Assembly: GCA_963920705.1 (NCBI GenBank)
Contig: CAWUCO010000077.1
Location: forward strand, 112,501 to 176,500
Length of the DNA stretch: 64,000 bases
Direction: 5' to 3'
Origin: Odiellus spinosus
Taxonomy: Eukaryota > Arthropoda > Arachnida > Opiliones > Phalangiidae
Part shown: one piece after another, positions 20,201 to 29,940 of the stretch
Position numbering within the stretch: position 1 is the first letter of the stretch
Layout: every line of letters begins with the position of its first letter
Program-made: the position numbers and the translations under genes
The notes under the pieces: generated by a model
What the model was told of the DNA's origin: nothing
The model's input: the letters and a program-made list of their open reading frames with translations, nothing else
Database searches by the model: none

Positions 20201-21280
20201 AAAAATTACATTTTAAATTACAATATAAAATCTCCCATTGTAAAAAAAACACTACATATTTACACGCTTACCTTTTATTGTTATACATAACGAAAACTTT
20301 TCATAAAAAAATAAATAAGAATTCAATCAATTAAGATGCTTGACTTAACATGAATATATGTTATCTTATTAACAGACCATTAGCTTCAAAAAGGGGCTAA
20401 CATTGGCTGCATGGTCTAAACAGCAAATGGCCTCATGGGCCAAAAACACGTTATTTGGCCCATGATGTACTGAACCAAGGTTCGTAAAAATTCTTCGTGG
20501 TACTGAACTATGGACAACTCCGTTCACTTCAGTTCGTAATCTACATGGACTGAACTTTAGAAAACTTCGTTCACTTAAGTTCGTAGAGTTCAGTTCAGTT
20601 TTCCACCCCATGCTAGATCCCTTTTGGATCAGGGAGGCTCGGTAGCCTGGGGCTAGGGGCGCGGTAGATACACCTAATTTGGCTTTCTTAGGGCCCACCA
20701 CTGGTCCAAAACGGATAGGATTCACACCTGACTTTCTCGCAAGCGGGGACTCGAGCATTGAGTTTGGAAAATATTTTCTTCTAGTCTTTAAAGATCCTTT
20801 TTGATTTTCACTTCGCGAACCATTTTAAGGGCGTACATTTTTATCTTTTATTCTGAAAAAGGCGGGATTTCACCGGTTAAAATGTATCATCGTGAACACC
20901 ACGTACCTTATTTATACCACGTGATAAAGTTTACTATTTGAAAAAAAATTGTTCCGCGAGATTAATTTATCGGGAAGTGAAAAATATACTCTCAATTGAC
21001 TAAAATATTTTATATGCCTCTAATTTTTAGCGCGTGGCTTATATAGGGTTGTACATCTAGTTAATTTTTCATAATCTATGGTTGTCACTCCATTCCTCAT
21101 TTCCTCCGCAAGCTTCATACTTCCTCCATGCCAGCCTGCTAGGACTGAATTATTTAAATAGGTCGGTGTCCGTTATTATAAAAGTTTAAATTTTTAATTC
21201 ATTATTAGTCACCGCTTGCATCGGAAGTTTTTGGGTAGAAATTGTTGATAAGGTGTGCAATTGGTTGATAAGGTTTTCCT
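20201..21280. other. Non-coding stretch
   Basis: No supported gene. A short perfect inverted repeat (TCATGGGCCAAA ... TTTGGCCCATGA, about 20432-20464) and several copies of a GTTCAGTTC/ACTTCGTTC motif occur at 20470-20610; the same motif recurs near 18120 and 51240. A 129-codon minus-strand frame (20369-20758) has no recognisable content. Confidence 0.4.
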
Positions 21281-21861
21281 CATGGATCCCAAAAATATGT
21301 GTGAACTGAAGAGTGAAGATGTAAAATTATGTTTGCTTATTGGAAGTACATGTAGTTCATTTTTTTTTATCTATGTTTAGAGTTTCAACTGCAGACGTGT
21401 TTGTTAATGGAATCAAATGTGCTGCTGTAATATCCCCAGAAACTCGATTTTCTTTCGTAACAACAAGTTGGTGGAAAAATCTTAATTTGAAACCAGTCAT
21501 GCGTTCATGTACCGATTACGGTGATGATATTATTGGGATAACTACCGTCTATTTTTGTGTGAATCGAAGCGATAAAGAGGTGAAAGAGGAAGTTTTAGTG
21601 TCACTTTCAGCAAAGCATCCCCTAGTTTTAGGACATGATCTCTTACAAAAGCTGCAAGTTAGAGTAATGTTTAGTGATAGCAGACTTAAGCTAGAAAAAA
21701 CTGAAAAGCCAAGTGGTATGTTTCGGTCAAACCACTTTTCAAACCAGCTAAAACGGAAATTTGAAGAGAGACAGACCAAAACTAAGTCAGTAGAAACACT
21801 TAGTCACCAAAATGATAATTTCAAACATCTAAAAATTTCAGAAAGGTTAAGTTTGACATAA
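21281..21861 (+). CDS. Retropepsin-like protein, second copy
   Basis: A possible first exon (21281-21344, starting MDPKNMCELKSEDVKLCLL) ends at GTACAT and can join in phase to an exon starting just after TTTAGAG near 21384. The product matches the minus-strand copy at 19758-20200: STADVFVNGIKCAAVISPE, NLNLKPVMRSCTDYGDDI, VYFCVNRSDKEVKEEV and LVLGHDLLQKLQV. The usual Asp-Ser/Thr-Gly of aspartic proteases is not present where expected, so catalysis is doubtful. This copy has no frameshift but lacks the C-terminal zinc knuckle. The two copies are inverted relative to each other, about 1 kb apart. Confidence 0.5.
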
Positions 21862-22057
21862 AATTACAGATTTTCTGACTGTTTCGTAATTCATAAAATA
21901 ATAATTTTTGACCGCACCACAGACTCGCGAGTATAGACTGTCAAAAGTGTAATAAAGATCAAGATCTAAAAAAGGTTAATTCTTTGAGCAACGAACGGCG
22001 CGAGGTAATTTCTTATTGACTAATCTTGTCTGACATCATTTTTCTTAATTTGTGTTT

Positions 22058-22332
22058 ATGAAAAAAAAGGTTCACTGTATAGAGTTCAACGAAGAACACT
22101 TCAGGAAATGGATAAAGTTAGATAGTCGCTCAAAGTAAGTTACCACTATTTTAAATTGTTCTGAATCTTTCCTCTAATTTATGTTTAAAAATTTTCCTGT
22201 GTTTATTATGATCCAAACTTCTTGGAAACTGAAGAAGCGGATTTATATTTCGCAATGATAAAAAATAACATAGACTGGGAAGATAAAAACCATTATGATA
22301 AAGTAGCAATTCCCCTTAATATAATTTTTTAA
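22058..22332 (+). pseudogene. AlkB-like dioxygenase N-terminal fragment
   Basis: An exon-like frame (22058-22134, MKKKVHCIEFNEEHFRKWIK) ends at GTAAGT. Downstream a frame reads VYYDPNFLETEEADLYFAMI, then KNNIDWEDK and VAIPL, and stops at 22332. The YYDPNFL...EEAD..F......W pattern is the N-terminal signature of ALKBH2/3-type 2-oxoglutarate iron oxygenases. The catalytic HxD...H double-stranded beta helix is absent. No acceptor AG lies directly before the second frame. It is a truncated gene, whether host-derived or carried by a transposon cannot be told. Confidence 0.5.
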
Positions 22333-22595
22333 TTTCTGTCCACTCTCGGATTTGTAATTATACAAAAACTTATCTTCAAGCTGGGTTTTTTAAGGTGTGA
22401 GAAAAAACGTGAAACAAAGACAGTTTTCATAAAAGATATTCTTATAATTTTCATGCTAAATTTTTCACATCAGTAACGCTTGAATTTGAATATTACTATT
22501 TATTTATTTTAGATCAGGATTTATACACGTTTTCGATTTGTCATGTATTACAACAAAACGCTTGGAAATTCAACTAGATAAACCTTTTTCGTAAG

Positions 22596-22757
22596 CAGCA
22601 GAAGTGTGAGAAAAACGTATTTGAAACTTTCAAATCTCCATGTTAAAATCTAATACGCTGGGATGGGATAAGATAGGATAGTTTAGGTTAGGCGCTCTAT
22701 GGGATTTTATTATGAGAATTTGAAAATTTGAAATACGTTTTTCTCACATATCTGCTG
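22596..22757. mobile_element. 162-bp MITE with about 30-bp terminal inverted repeats
   Basis: The left end CAGCAGAAGTGTGAGAAAAA is inverted at the right end (CAGCAGATATGTGAGAAAAA as reverse complement), and similarity continues for about 30 bp. The interior is short and non-coding. No clear target duplication is visible. Confidence 0.65.
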
Positions 22758-23694
22758 GTCATAGGTTATTATTTTAATAAATTTTTATTTTTCTTTGAGC
22801 TCCCCAAGTCCTAACTAGCCATCGTTATTTAGCCCGGATTTCTATTAGTCGTGAGAAGGCTGATTTGGGGCCTTCTATGGGTGTGAAAGACTATAGATAA
22901 ACATTTTTCCTAAGCCTAAAATAGGGAAATAGAGGATTTTTCAGGCTAGAAATAGGGTAAAATAGGAACCAAATTTTTTAAAATAGGGAGCAAATAAGAA
23001 CCAATTTAAGAAGAAATGAGATCTTTCATTTTCACAAAATGACTTTTAAAGTAGGTTTTTTTTGTAAAAACATTTTATCACAAATCCAACTTTAATTTTT
23101 TCACATTTTTTCGTGATATTTATATCAAGCTGACTTAATCAGTTTTAAAAGCTAGAAATTTAAATGGGTAAATTCGACATAGCATAGAATTTGGATTCGA
23201 TATCGTAGGCCGACGCTATATTTAAACAAATTTACTAGAAATATGGTGATTTAGGGACCAAAATCACGATTTTAGGGTGGTTTAGGACCTCAAAAAATAG
23301 TAGGGGTTTTGGGTATTTTAAGGGTCTGGTGGGAGCCCTGTCAAGTAGAACTTAAAGTGTCGTTAGCCATTAGATTAATAAGTGTTTGTCTATGAAATAA
23401 ATACAAACAACTGTTAAACCTAACGTTACCGCTCATGCCACGAGGAGGCCACACTTTTTATGAGCGTCTTAGGAAAATATTTTAAATCCCTAAATCCCCT
23501 TCACCAGAGAAATAGGGTTTTAAAACATATTCCCAGCAGACGAGGGGCTAGTCACTAAAATAATCAGGTCTACATTGTCCAGAAAATAATTAATAATAAA
23601 AAATAATCAATCAATAATCTAATTATCACGAAAAAATTTAATTTTCACTAATCAGTTAGTAGCCCCTCGCTACCTAATTATTTTCTTACTTTAC
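22758..23694. other. Non-coding stretch rich in short T/A/G repeats
   Basis: No gene. 22900-23340 carries degenerate AAATAGGG/TAGGGA-type motifs. GAGGGGCTAGTCACTAA near 23541 and TTAGTAGCCCCTC near 23657 form an inverted pair about 120 bp apart that may bound a small element. Confidence 0.4.
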
Positions 23695-23937
23695 CCACTT
23701 TAAAGGACCGTTTCACCCTACTTCGGCCACTTTAACGGACCGTTTCACCCTACTTCGGCCTCTTTAACGGACCGTTTCACCCTACTTCGGCCACTTTAAA
23801 GGACCGTTTCAGCCTACTTCGGCTACTTTAAAGGACCGTCTCGGCCTACTTTGGCCTCTTTAAAGGACCGTTTCACCCTACTTCGGCCACTTTAAAGGAC
23901 CGTTTCAGCCTACTTCGGCCACTTTAACGGACCGTTT
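23695..23937. repeat. 32-bp satellite, about 7.6 copies
   Basis: The unit CCACTTTAAAGGACCGTTTC plus ACCCTACTTCGG repeats with single-base variants (AAAGG/AACGG, CACCC/CAGCC). The unit length is not a multiple of three, so it is not coding. It abuts the RING gene at 23967. Confidence 0.9.
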
Positions 23938-23966
23938 AATTGGGTCACAGCGAGTCTCATCTAACT

Positions 23967-24442
23967 CTATGGCAAGAAAAGGCTAATGAATTGTTGAACT
24001 TCTGTCCTGCAAACATTGCAAAGGGCACGATCAGACCTAATCTGTTCAGAACAGTCTCGGCAACAGAAAGCATGGCCGCATGGGACTGGAACTACATTTA
24101 TGGTTTCGGTAATACATATATTGCAGCCCCATGGGCTTACAACAGGCAAAGGAAGAACGGGGGAACGGGAGCGTAAGGCGGTGTTGCAGGTCTTTCGTTT
24201 AAAAATCCATAGTCAAACGGTATGACAAAATCATTTTCCGTCTCCATTACAGGCAATTCGTCATCAGTGTCCATTTCATCTACTTGACCCACATTTTGCC
24301 CTAGCCCTTGGACATGGTTATCATCTAAATCTGCACCCTGGTTTTCGGCTACTTCTTGACCCCTATCATTATTTCCAACCACTTCTTGACCCCTATCATT
24401 ATTTCCCACCACTTCTTGACCCCTATCATTATTTTCCACCAC
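23967..24442 (-). pseudogene. RING-finger protein with tandem 10-residue repeats (frameshifted)
   Basis: Reading the minus strand from 24442, three copies of a 10-residue repeat (NNDRGQEVVG, 30-bp unit) are followed by an acidic region and a Pro-rich segment (RPATPPYAPVPP). A single-base shift near 24145 then leads to a C-terminal RING of C3HC4 type: CNICITETINVVPVPCGHAF, then CCRDC and CNVC, ending FISLFLP. The spacing and the hydrophobic tail resemble the C-terminal RING of IAP-type E3 ligases. Upstream a degenerate repeat copy contains a stop. The FLYWCH exon at 24784-25103 lies upstream on the same strand and could belong to the same gene. Confidence 0.65.
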
Positions 24443-24783
24443 TTTTTGACCTTAATTTCCCATCCCCTGTCGAGCCCTTCTATTACTTATCTTCTTCCAT
24501 TGTTTCAAGGTGTTTCTCACGTTTGCATAGCTGCTAGTAGCGTTGGGACACCTTGATTATAAAACATTTATAAAATTAGATTAAATGCGGCTCAGCTTTT
24601 AGACCAAGCTACATCATTACAGGTGGCGTTAAAATTATGGCGTTTTTCAGTTGCTACCAGTGCAATTAACCAAAAATTAAATCTGTTCTTGGTGCAATGT
24701 ATTTTAGAGTCCCAAAGAAAACGCCATTTCCATAAAACACACCTATACATATTTCCCATGAAACAAAAAAGACTACTATATAC

Positions 24784-25103
24784 CTTCCACTCCGTTTTTC
24801 TTCTTCAAACAATGATTTCGGTCTAGTATTTGGTTCTTCCACCACTCGTTTCTTTACTCGCAGCATGAGCTTCAAGTTATCCAATTCCTCTAGGTCCGGC
24901 CCGTGATTGTGGTTTTTAAGTATAGTAAAATCCCCTAATTCACTAACTGCTGTAGCGCTGCAAGGTGAATTTTGCTCCCACCTCCTGACCCTCCAACACT
25001 TTAAGTGTAACTTACCTAGTTGAGAACCTCTATTTTTAATATATGCAAATTTACCATTGACATACAGAACAGATCCAACTCTTCTTCCTTCTATCTGTTC
25101 CAT
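24784..25103 (-). CDS. FLYWCH zinc-finger exon
   Basis: From the ATG at 25103 the exon encodes a FLYWCH domain: GSVLYVNGKFAYIKNRG, LHLKCWRVRRWEQNSPCSAT and ILKNHNHGPDLEELDNLKL, that is the C..C..H.H ligand pattern of the family. It ends at an AAG/GTATAT donor. FLYWCH exons commonly precede MULE transposase domains or lie in small insect and other invertebrate genes. Here no MULE core follows; the next coding material on the strand is the repeat/RING region at 23967-24442. Joining the two is inferred. Confidence 0.65.
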
Positions 25104-25747
25104 CGCATTAAAGATAATCTACCCTAACTGAAATCAAGAGAGAGAGACTGAGAGTGAGAGCAGATAGACACACGGTTTTAGGGATGAATTTCACAAGTTG
25201 GCACAATCCTTTTTTTTTTCTTTTTTTAGAAAAGCCAAACCATTTTATTGTCATTTCAAGGAATTGATGTTATTCCACAGCATCCCCCTGTTATCATATG
25301 GTTTTTGCCATTTTGAATGGGAGGCTTTATTTAAAAGTTCAAAAGGTGAACTATTGTCAAGAACTACTTGTAAAATATTATAATATAAGTGATGCTATTC
25401 AAGAAAAACGAATGATACATTTTAAAAACTGGAAATTGTTAGAAATATTTGAAGCTACTTAAAGGGAGAATGCAACCTAATAAAAAAAGATTTTTTATCG
25501 ATTCCTTATCGTTTAAATAGACCTAATCCACCGATAAAAAGTTTACAAAACAAATATTAAACTAGAAATAAATTTAAAACTGAACCATAAATATAGGCTT
25601 AGCGGGATTCATGGAGATCCTGAATTACCTCCGTGAAAGGTCTAGCGACCAATGAGCGAAGGCCCGACGTTCACGTGTTATTTTATCATATATTTTGATA
25701 ACATATAGGAGGCGTTGCTTATACGCGAGGAAATCAGGATCTCCATG

Positions 25748-26367
25748 CAGGGTTGCCACAGTTTTTTCAGATTCAAATTCCCTGACTTTTCCAGGTTTTT
25801 CCCTGATCTTTTCCAACGATATTCCCTGACCGTTTCAGCTAATAGCGTTGGAATTATAGCTTGGCTTCTTGAAAAATCTTTAAATTCCCTGACTTTTTTG
25901 GTTCATTTTCACAGGGTTCGTACACAGCCTGGAAAAGTCAGGGAAATAGAAAATGGGTCCAAAAAGTCAGGGAAATAAACTTTTTGGGTGAAAGTCAGGG
26001 AAAAGTCAGGGAAAACGAAACATTTAGCTGAAATGTTTTATACCGAATTCATATTTCTCTCCACATTTTTCAGTTTAACGTACGCGCAATTTCTTTTTCT
26101 ACTAGGCTTAGACATCCCCATCATTTGAGTTGATTCCAACCTTCTAAAAGTTCTGTCTCAATGTGCCAATTTATGGTTAACAAAATAAGGAAAGTATTGA
26201 AAAATTGTCAGGGAATTTAAGGAAAAATGGTCAGGGAAAACCTGGAAAAGTCAGGGAAATTCAATTCGAAAATTGTGTACGAACCCTGTTTCAAATTCCC
26301 TGACTTTTTTGGTCCATTTTCAAATTCCCTGACTTTTCCCTGTTTTCCCTGACCTGCGGCAACCCTG
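25748..26367. mobile_element. Nested MITE with CAGGGTTGCC ends
   Basis: The left end is CAGGGTTGCCAC and the right end GCGGCAACCCTG, with CCATG on both sides (25743-25747 and 26368-26372) as a probable target duplication. The interior near both ends is built from the TTCCCTGACTTTT motif. It contains the element at 25912-26288. Confidence 0.65.
25912..26288. mobile_element. Innermost MITE with CAGGGTTCGTACACA ends
   Basis: Perfect 15-bp terminal inverted repeats CAGGGTTCGTACACA and TGTGTACGAACCCTG. CAGGG ends suggest a hAT-type non-autonomous element. Subterminal AAAAGTCAGGGAAA motifs repeat inside. A target duplication is not clear. Confidence 0.7.
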
Positions 26368-26667
26368 CCATGAATCCCGCTAAACTTATTTTTCGGGTAA
26401 GTTTTAAATTTAATTCTAGTTTAATGTTTGTTCGAAAATTGTTTCACTAGTGGATTAGGCCTATTTAAACAATAATCGATAGAAAATCACTTGTTAGGTT
26501 GCATTCTCCCTTTAAGCTTTTTACCCATTTTCAAGGAAGGCATGTGCCTATTGTTCTCCTTAGTAGGAACAATAAGAATCACTAAACTCCCTCCCAAAGT
26601 ATAGTTCAACATACTTGTCACAATAAAGCGATGTTGGGGGAAAGGGAAATAAGCAGTAGAGATGAGG

Positions 26668-26909
26668 CAGGCGATATACCGATTCTTCGAATCGGTATAT
26701 CGCCTGCAGACCCCCCTTCCCTCCCCCAAATCCGTATATCGGCAGCACTTTTTTACCCCCTTCCCCCCAAATCCGTATATCGCCAGCACTTTTTTACCCC
26801 CTTCCCCCCAAATCCGTATATCGCCAGCACTTTTTTACCCCCCTTTCTACCCCCTCCCCTCTACGGAAGGGGGCCGGTAGTGAGCACTCTCGCCCCCTAC
26901 CGGTCCCCC
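26668..26909. repeat. Hairpin plus 41-bp tandem array with GCACTTTTTTACCCCC core (array A)
   Basis: A perfect hairpin with 18-nt arms and a TTC loop (26668-26706) is followed by three 41-bp units starting at 26728, 26769 and 26810. Each unit consists of AATCCGTATATCGCCA, which nearly repeats the hairpin arm, and then GCACTTTTTTACCCCCTTCC. A second inverted pair (CCGGTAG...CTACCGG) closes the block at 26874-26904. The block starts 66 bp past the stop codon of a PolB pseudogene. Compare array B at 39628-39818. Confidence 0.8.
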
Positions 26910-26974
26910 TAAAATCTCCCAACATTTTATTTATTCAATTTGTACATTTTAGACACTTTTAAACCCTTTTAAAG

Positions 26975-29940
26975 CTAACCGACATACCCATAGGGTACAG
27001 TTTCATAATTCGGTAGTACTTTGACCTTGTCAATAACTGCCCGATATATTTTCCTTTCGTCCACGGATATTAGGGTGTGATCATTTAACCTTCTAATTTG
27101 TTTGGGGATCGGAACGTGGTATCCTTCTACCTTTTCGCCCCCGACACCAACCAACAGCTTCAGGTTATCAAAATTAATGATTTTTTCATTGGAGGCATTA
27201 ATCCTGAAACCTTTGATCTTAGTAACGTCGTGGTATTCATTGGTGTCGGGTTGTGAATGCGAATAGAGTAGTTTTTGGGTCCACCGCATACGAGCTCGGA
27301 AATGTACGATCGGGGACCATAGCATTCGAGCTCATTCTTCATTTCCCCTAAATAATCTCCGGTCTTTGTTAGTGACTCGCCACCCGGTGCTAAGAATATC
27401 AGAGAATCAGTATCTGTATAATACGCGTGTCTGCCGACCATCTCGAGGTATCTGAGTAATTCTAAGCGTGCTAAGGCTGTGGTGTAAGCGGCCAACGTAA
27501 CGTTACCATGCTTAAGGACTGTCTCATTTTCGATAGTTGGGGCATATTTTATGAGAATAGTCTCATCATTAATAGGTAGAATTGATTTTACCTCTATGTC
27601 AGGGTTCAAAAGTAGGGCGTATAACTTGCTAGGTTCTTTTATAAGCTCGCTCTTGGTAGTAAGGGTCTTCTGGCCTTGTTTGCCCCAGAAACTGTTGAGA
27701 AAAATTTTAGAGAGACTGCGAAGACCCTCATTCTTAGCTATTTGATTGAAATCTAGCTGAACCCCTTCAACATCTTTAAAATTTTTAACGTATTTTGCTT
27801 TATCCTCTAGAGTGAGACAGTCGGAGGGGAATCCACTAGCCTGCGTTTTAAGGGCTAGAAAGGCGTCAATATAGTCGCGAAAGAGGCCCCCTTCCCCCGT
27901 TTCTTTATCGTATTGCGTGACTTGGTATGACCAAGCTTCAAATGACCGCAGAATGACGTAATTCCATTTGACGGTGTGTCTAAGTTCGTCTATCACCCAT
28001 ACCCCTGTTAATTTTCTCAAATGGTCGGGATGGTCGCAGGCCCCCTGATATTTTGTAACGGCGCAGGTATAACATAACGTAAATACGAGTTAATCATTTA
28101 TTTTAAGGGGAAGAACAGGGTGATATAAATTTTTAGGGGGAAGTACCTCGCATTTTAATAAACCCTCAAAGGAAAATACATCGGGGATATTGTGCAGCAG
28201 TATTTGGGGGTGACCGACAGGAATTTTCCCACCCTTATTAATGTAGGGATATAAACTTTTTACGTCATAATAGAAAAGCTTGTCAGCGCCCTCTACTTGG
28301 TGGTATAGTTTTAATGCATTTGTACGCCCTCCGTAAAATGCCTCACGTGGGTTTAAGGGACTCATGACTTTGATTTTAATATCCTCGCATGTTAAAAAAG
28401 CCTCAATCTCGGGGTTATTTTTCTTTTGGGCTGTCCATTCACATTCCCAAATAACAGTCACTAGGTAGCCAAGGCTGCGTAATTTTTCAAGGATTTTTTC
28501 GGTGCGAATATACCTCGTGGTCATGGTCTGACTCGGGTCCCCCTGCAACGATTGGTGTCTGTTAAATTTGAAACATGTGGTACAGCCGTGGAAAAAACAA
28601 CCCATGAATTCGAAAATTTCTTGGCCGTATAGTCCGTCAATTTTGATATTCTTTATTTTCGCTTCTTTGCCGTTATAAGCTGATTGTATATCGATCCCCC
28701 TTTGGTGCGAGAGCCACTCAAGCCACTGAATAGCGACGTGCGATTGATTCTCTTTAAGAATCTTTAGAAGGAAAAATTCCGATGGAATCTTTCTTTAAAA
28801 ACTTCTTTCGGTATACGTATGAACATACGCCAGGTAAAGTGATGGCTCCCGAAGCAAAGGGATCAACGTCAGCTATATTTAGCAGCATTTTACGGTACTC
28901 GAGACAACCAGCCTTAAGGAGCGTGACGTCATTTACACAATAAAAATCGAGTTCCGCTAATAAATTAAAGCCTTTTTCAGACTTAGTGTCAGTATCGTAC
29001 CACCTCAGAAATTTCTCCTGACTGTCGCGGTCAAAGTACTGGTATCCGTAAGCTTCCGGTGGAGGTAATGTTTTTTCCAATATATAATTACATGCCGTGG
29101 GACGATTAAGGTCAAAAACGTGGTCGACCTAACTAAACAGAAAGTGAGGAAAATAACCTTTAGCACTATCCTTTAAACCGAAGGTCTTTGGAAATTTAGA
29201 TAAAGCCACAGGTATGAAGCTAAAGGAGTCGAGAAACCGTAGATTAAATACTTTCATCTTTAAGATTTTGGTACCATTGATAATGAGTTCAGGGGTCCCA
29301 TCCTTTTTCATAATTTCTTTGATTAAAAGTTGATTATCATAATTCGAACCATTATGCGATAATAAGACGACACTTTTGACAGTGCTAAATTTCTTGAGAT
29401 AATCTAGAAAACCTAACACGGGGTTTGCGCCCGCAAAGCGATTCAGCCGAGATCCAAATTGCGAGCATCTATCACAGACAAAAGTACAACCTACTTGATC
29501 AATGCACTCTTCACAAACCGCCTCACTAACGCAAAGTATTGCCTCGTGTTCAAAAGCGTCTACTTTTTCCCGTCTACTCTTCATTTGAATTGTTTCAAAG
29601 TCGAAGAAAATCAACATATAACTTGGTGCATTGTTCTTTGGTCTTTTGACGGTTAATTTCTGGGGAGTTTCGCCGATTACCTGTACGTAGCACAAATGAT
29701 CCGAAGGCATGTACTTTTTGCACACCGTACAATACATCACCGCATGTATGGGTTTCGCGCCGACGTTCAAAGTCCACTAATTTGAAACACTCGGCACAAT
29801 TGTACAGTCGCTCACAAAGTGGTTTCTTTGAGCCTTGCGCGACTAAATGGCTTGCGTAACACTCACGATTATTAAAGGTTCGTAAACACTTGTTACACGC
29901 GACTTTCTCTCCCACACAGAGCTGGTCACCAGGTGTTAAT
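26975..29940 (-). pseudogene. polB: Protein-primed DNA polymerase B, lineage ii (broken)
   Basis: Minus-strand pieces in order give a nearly complete polymerase. They are: zinc modules ([25 protein letters not shown]), Exo I FFDFETI, Exo II LLSHNGSNYDNQLL, LRFLDSFSFIP, Exo III YCVNDVTLLKAG, motif A YYDVKSLYPYI, motif B SKIFLNSFWGKQGQ, motif C YYTDTDSLIF, CGGPKNYSI and a C-terminal VPYGYVG. Catalytic residues are present, but five reading frames are needed, so the gene is dead. It differs clearly from lineages i and iii and is nearer in wording to Polinton/Maverick PolB. Its start is replaced by a DDE transposase at about 29925. The repeat array A lies just beyond its stop codon. Confidence 0.85.

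Larger units (their letters stand above)
25463..26511. mobile_element. TTAA-flanked element with 18-bp or longer TIRs, containing nested inserts
   Basis: TTAA (25459-25462) is followed by AGGGAGAATGCAACCTAA. The same sequence in inverted form ends at 26511 with TTAA (26512-26515). The inner sequence stays inverted-repetitive for about 160 bp (for example AGCGGGATTCATGG near 25600 and its complement near 26370). TTAA duplication and AGGG ends fit Kolobok-type non-autonomous elements. Two further elements are nested inside. Confidence 0.7.

Noticed and set aside
20369-20758. 129-residue minus-strand frame
   Set aside because: No recognisable domain; it spans short repeated GTTCAGTTC words and a small hairpin.
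23695-23937. CRISPR-like array
   Set aside because: The 32-bp units are directly tandem without spacers; this is a satellite in a eukaryotic genome.
24356-24556. Plus-strand frame with repeated TPIIISHHFL
   Set aside because: Antisense of the 30-bp repeat of the RING gene.
26631-26912. Proline-rich frames over repeat array A
   Set aside because: They are translations of the 41-bp tandem units, which shift frame with each unit.
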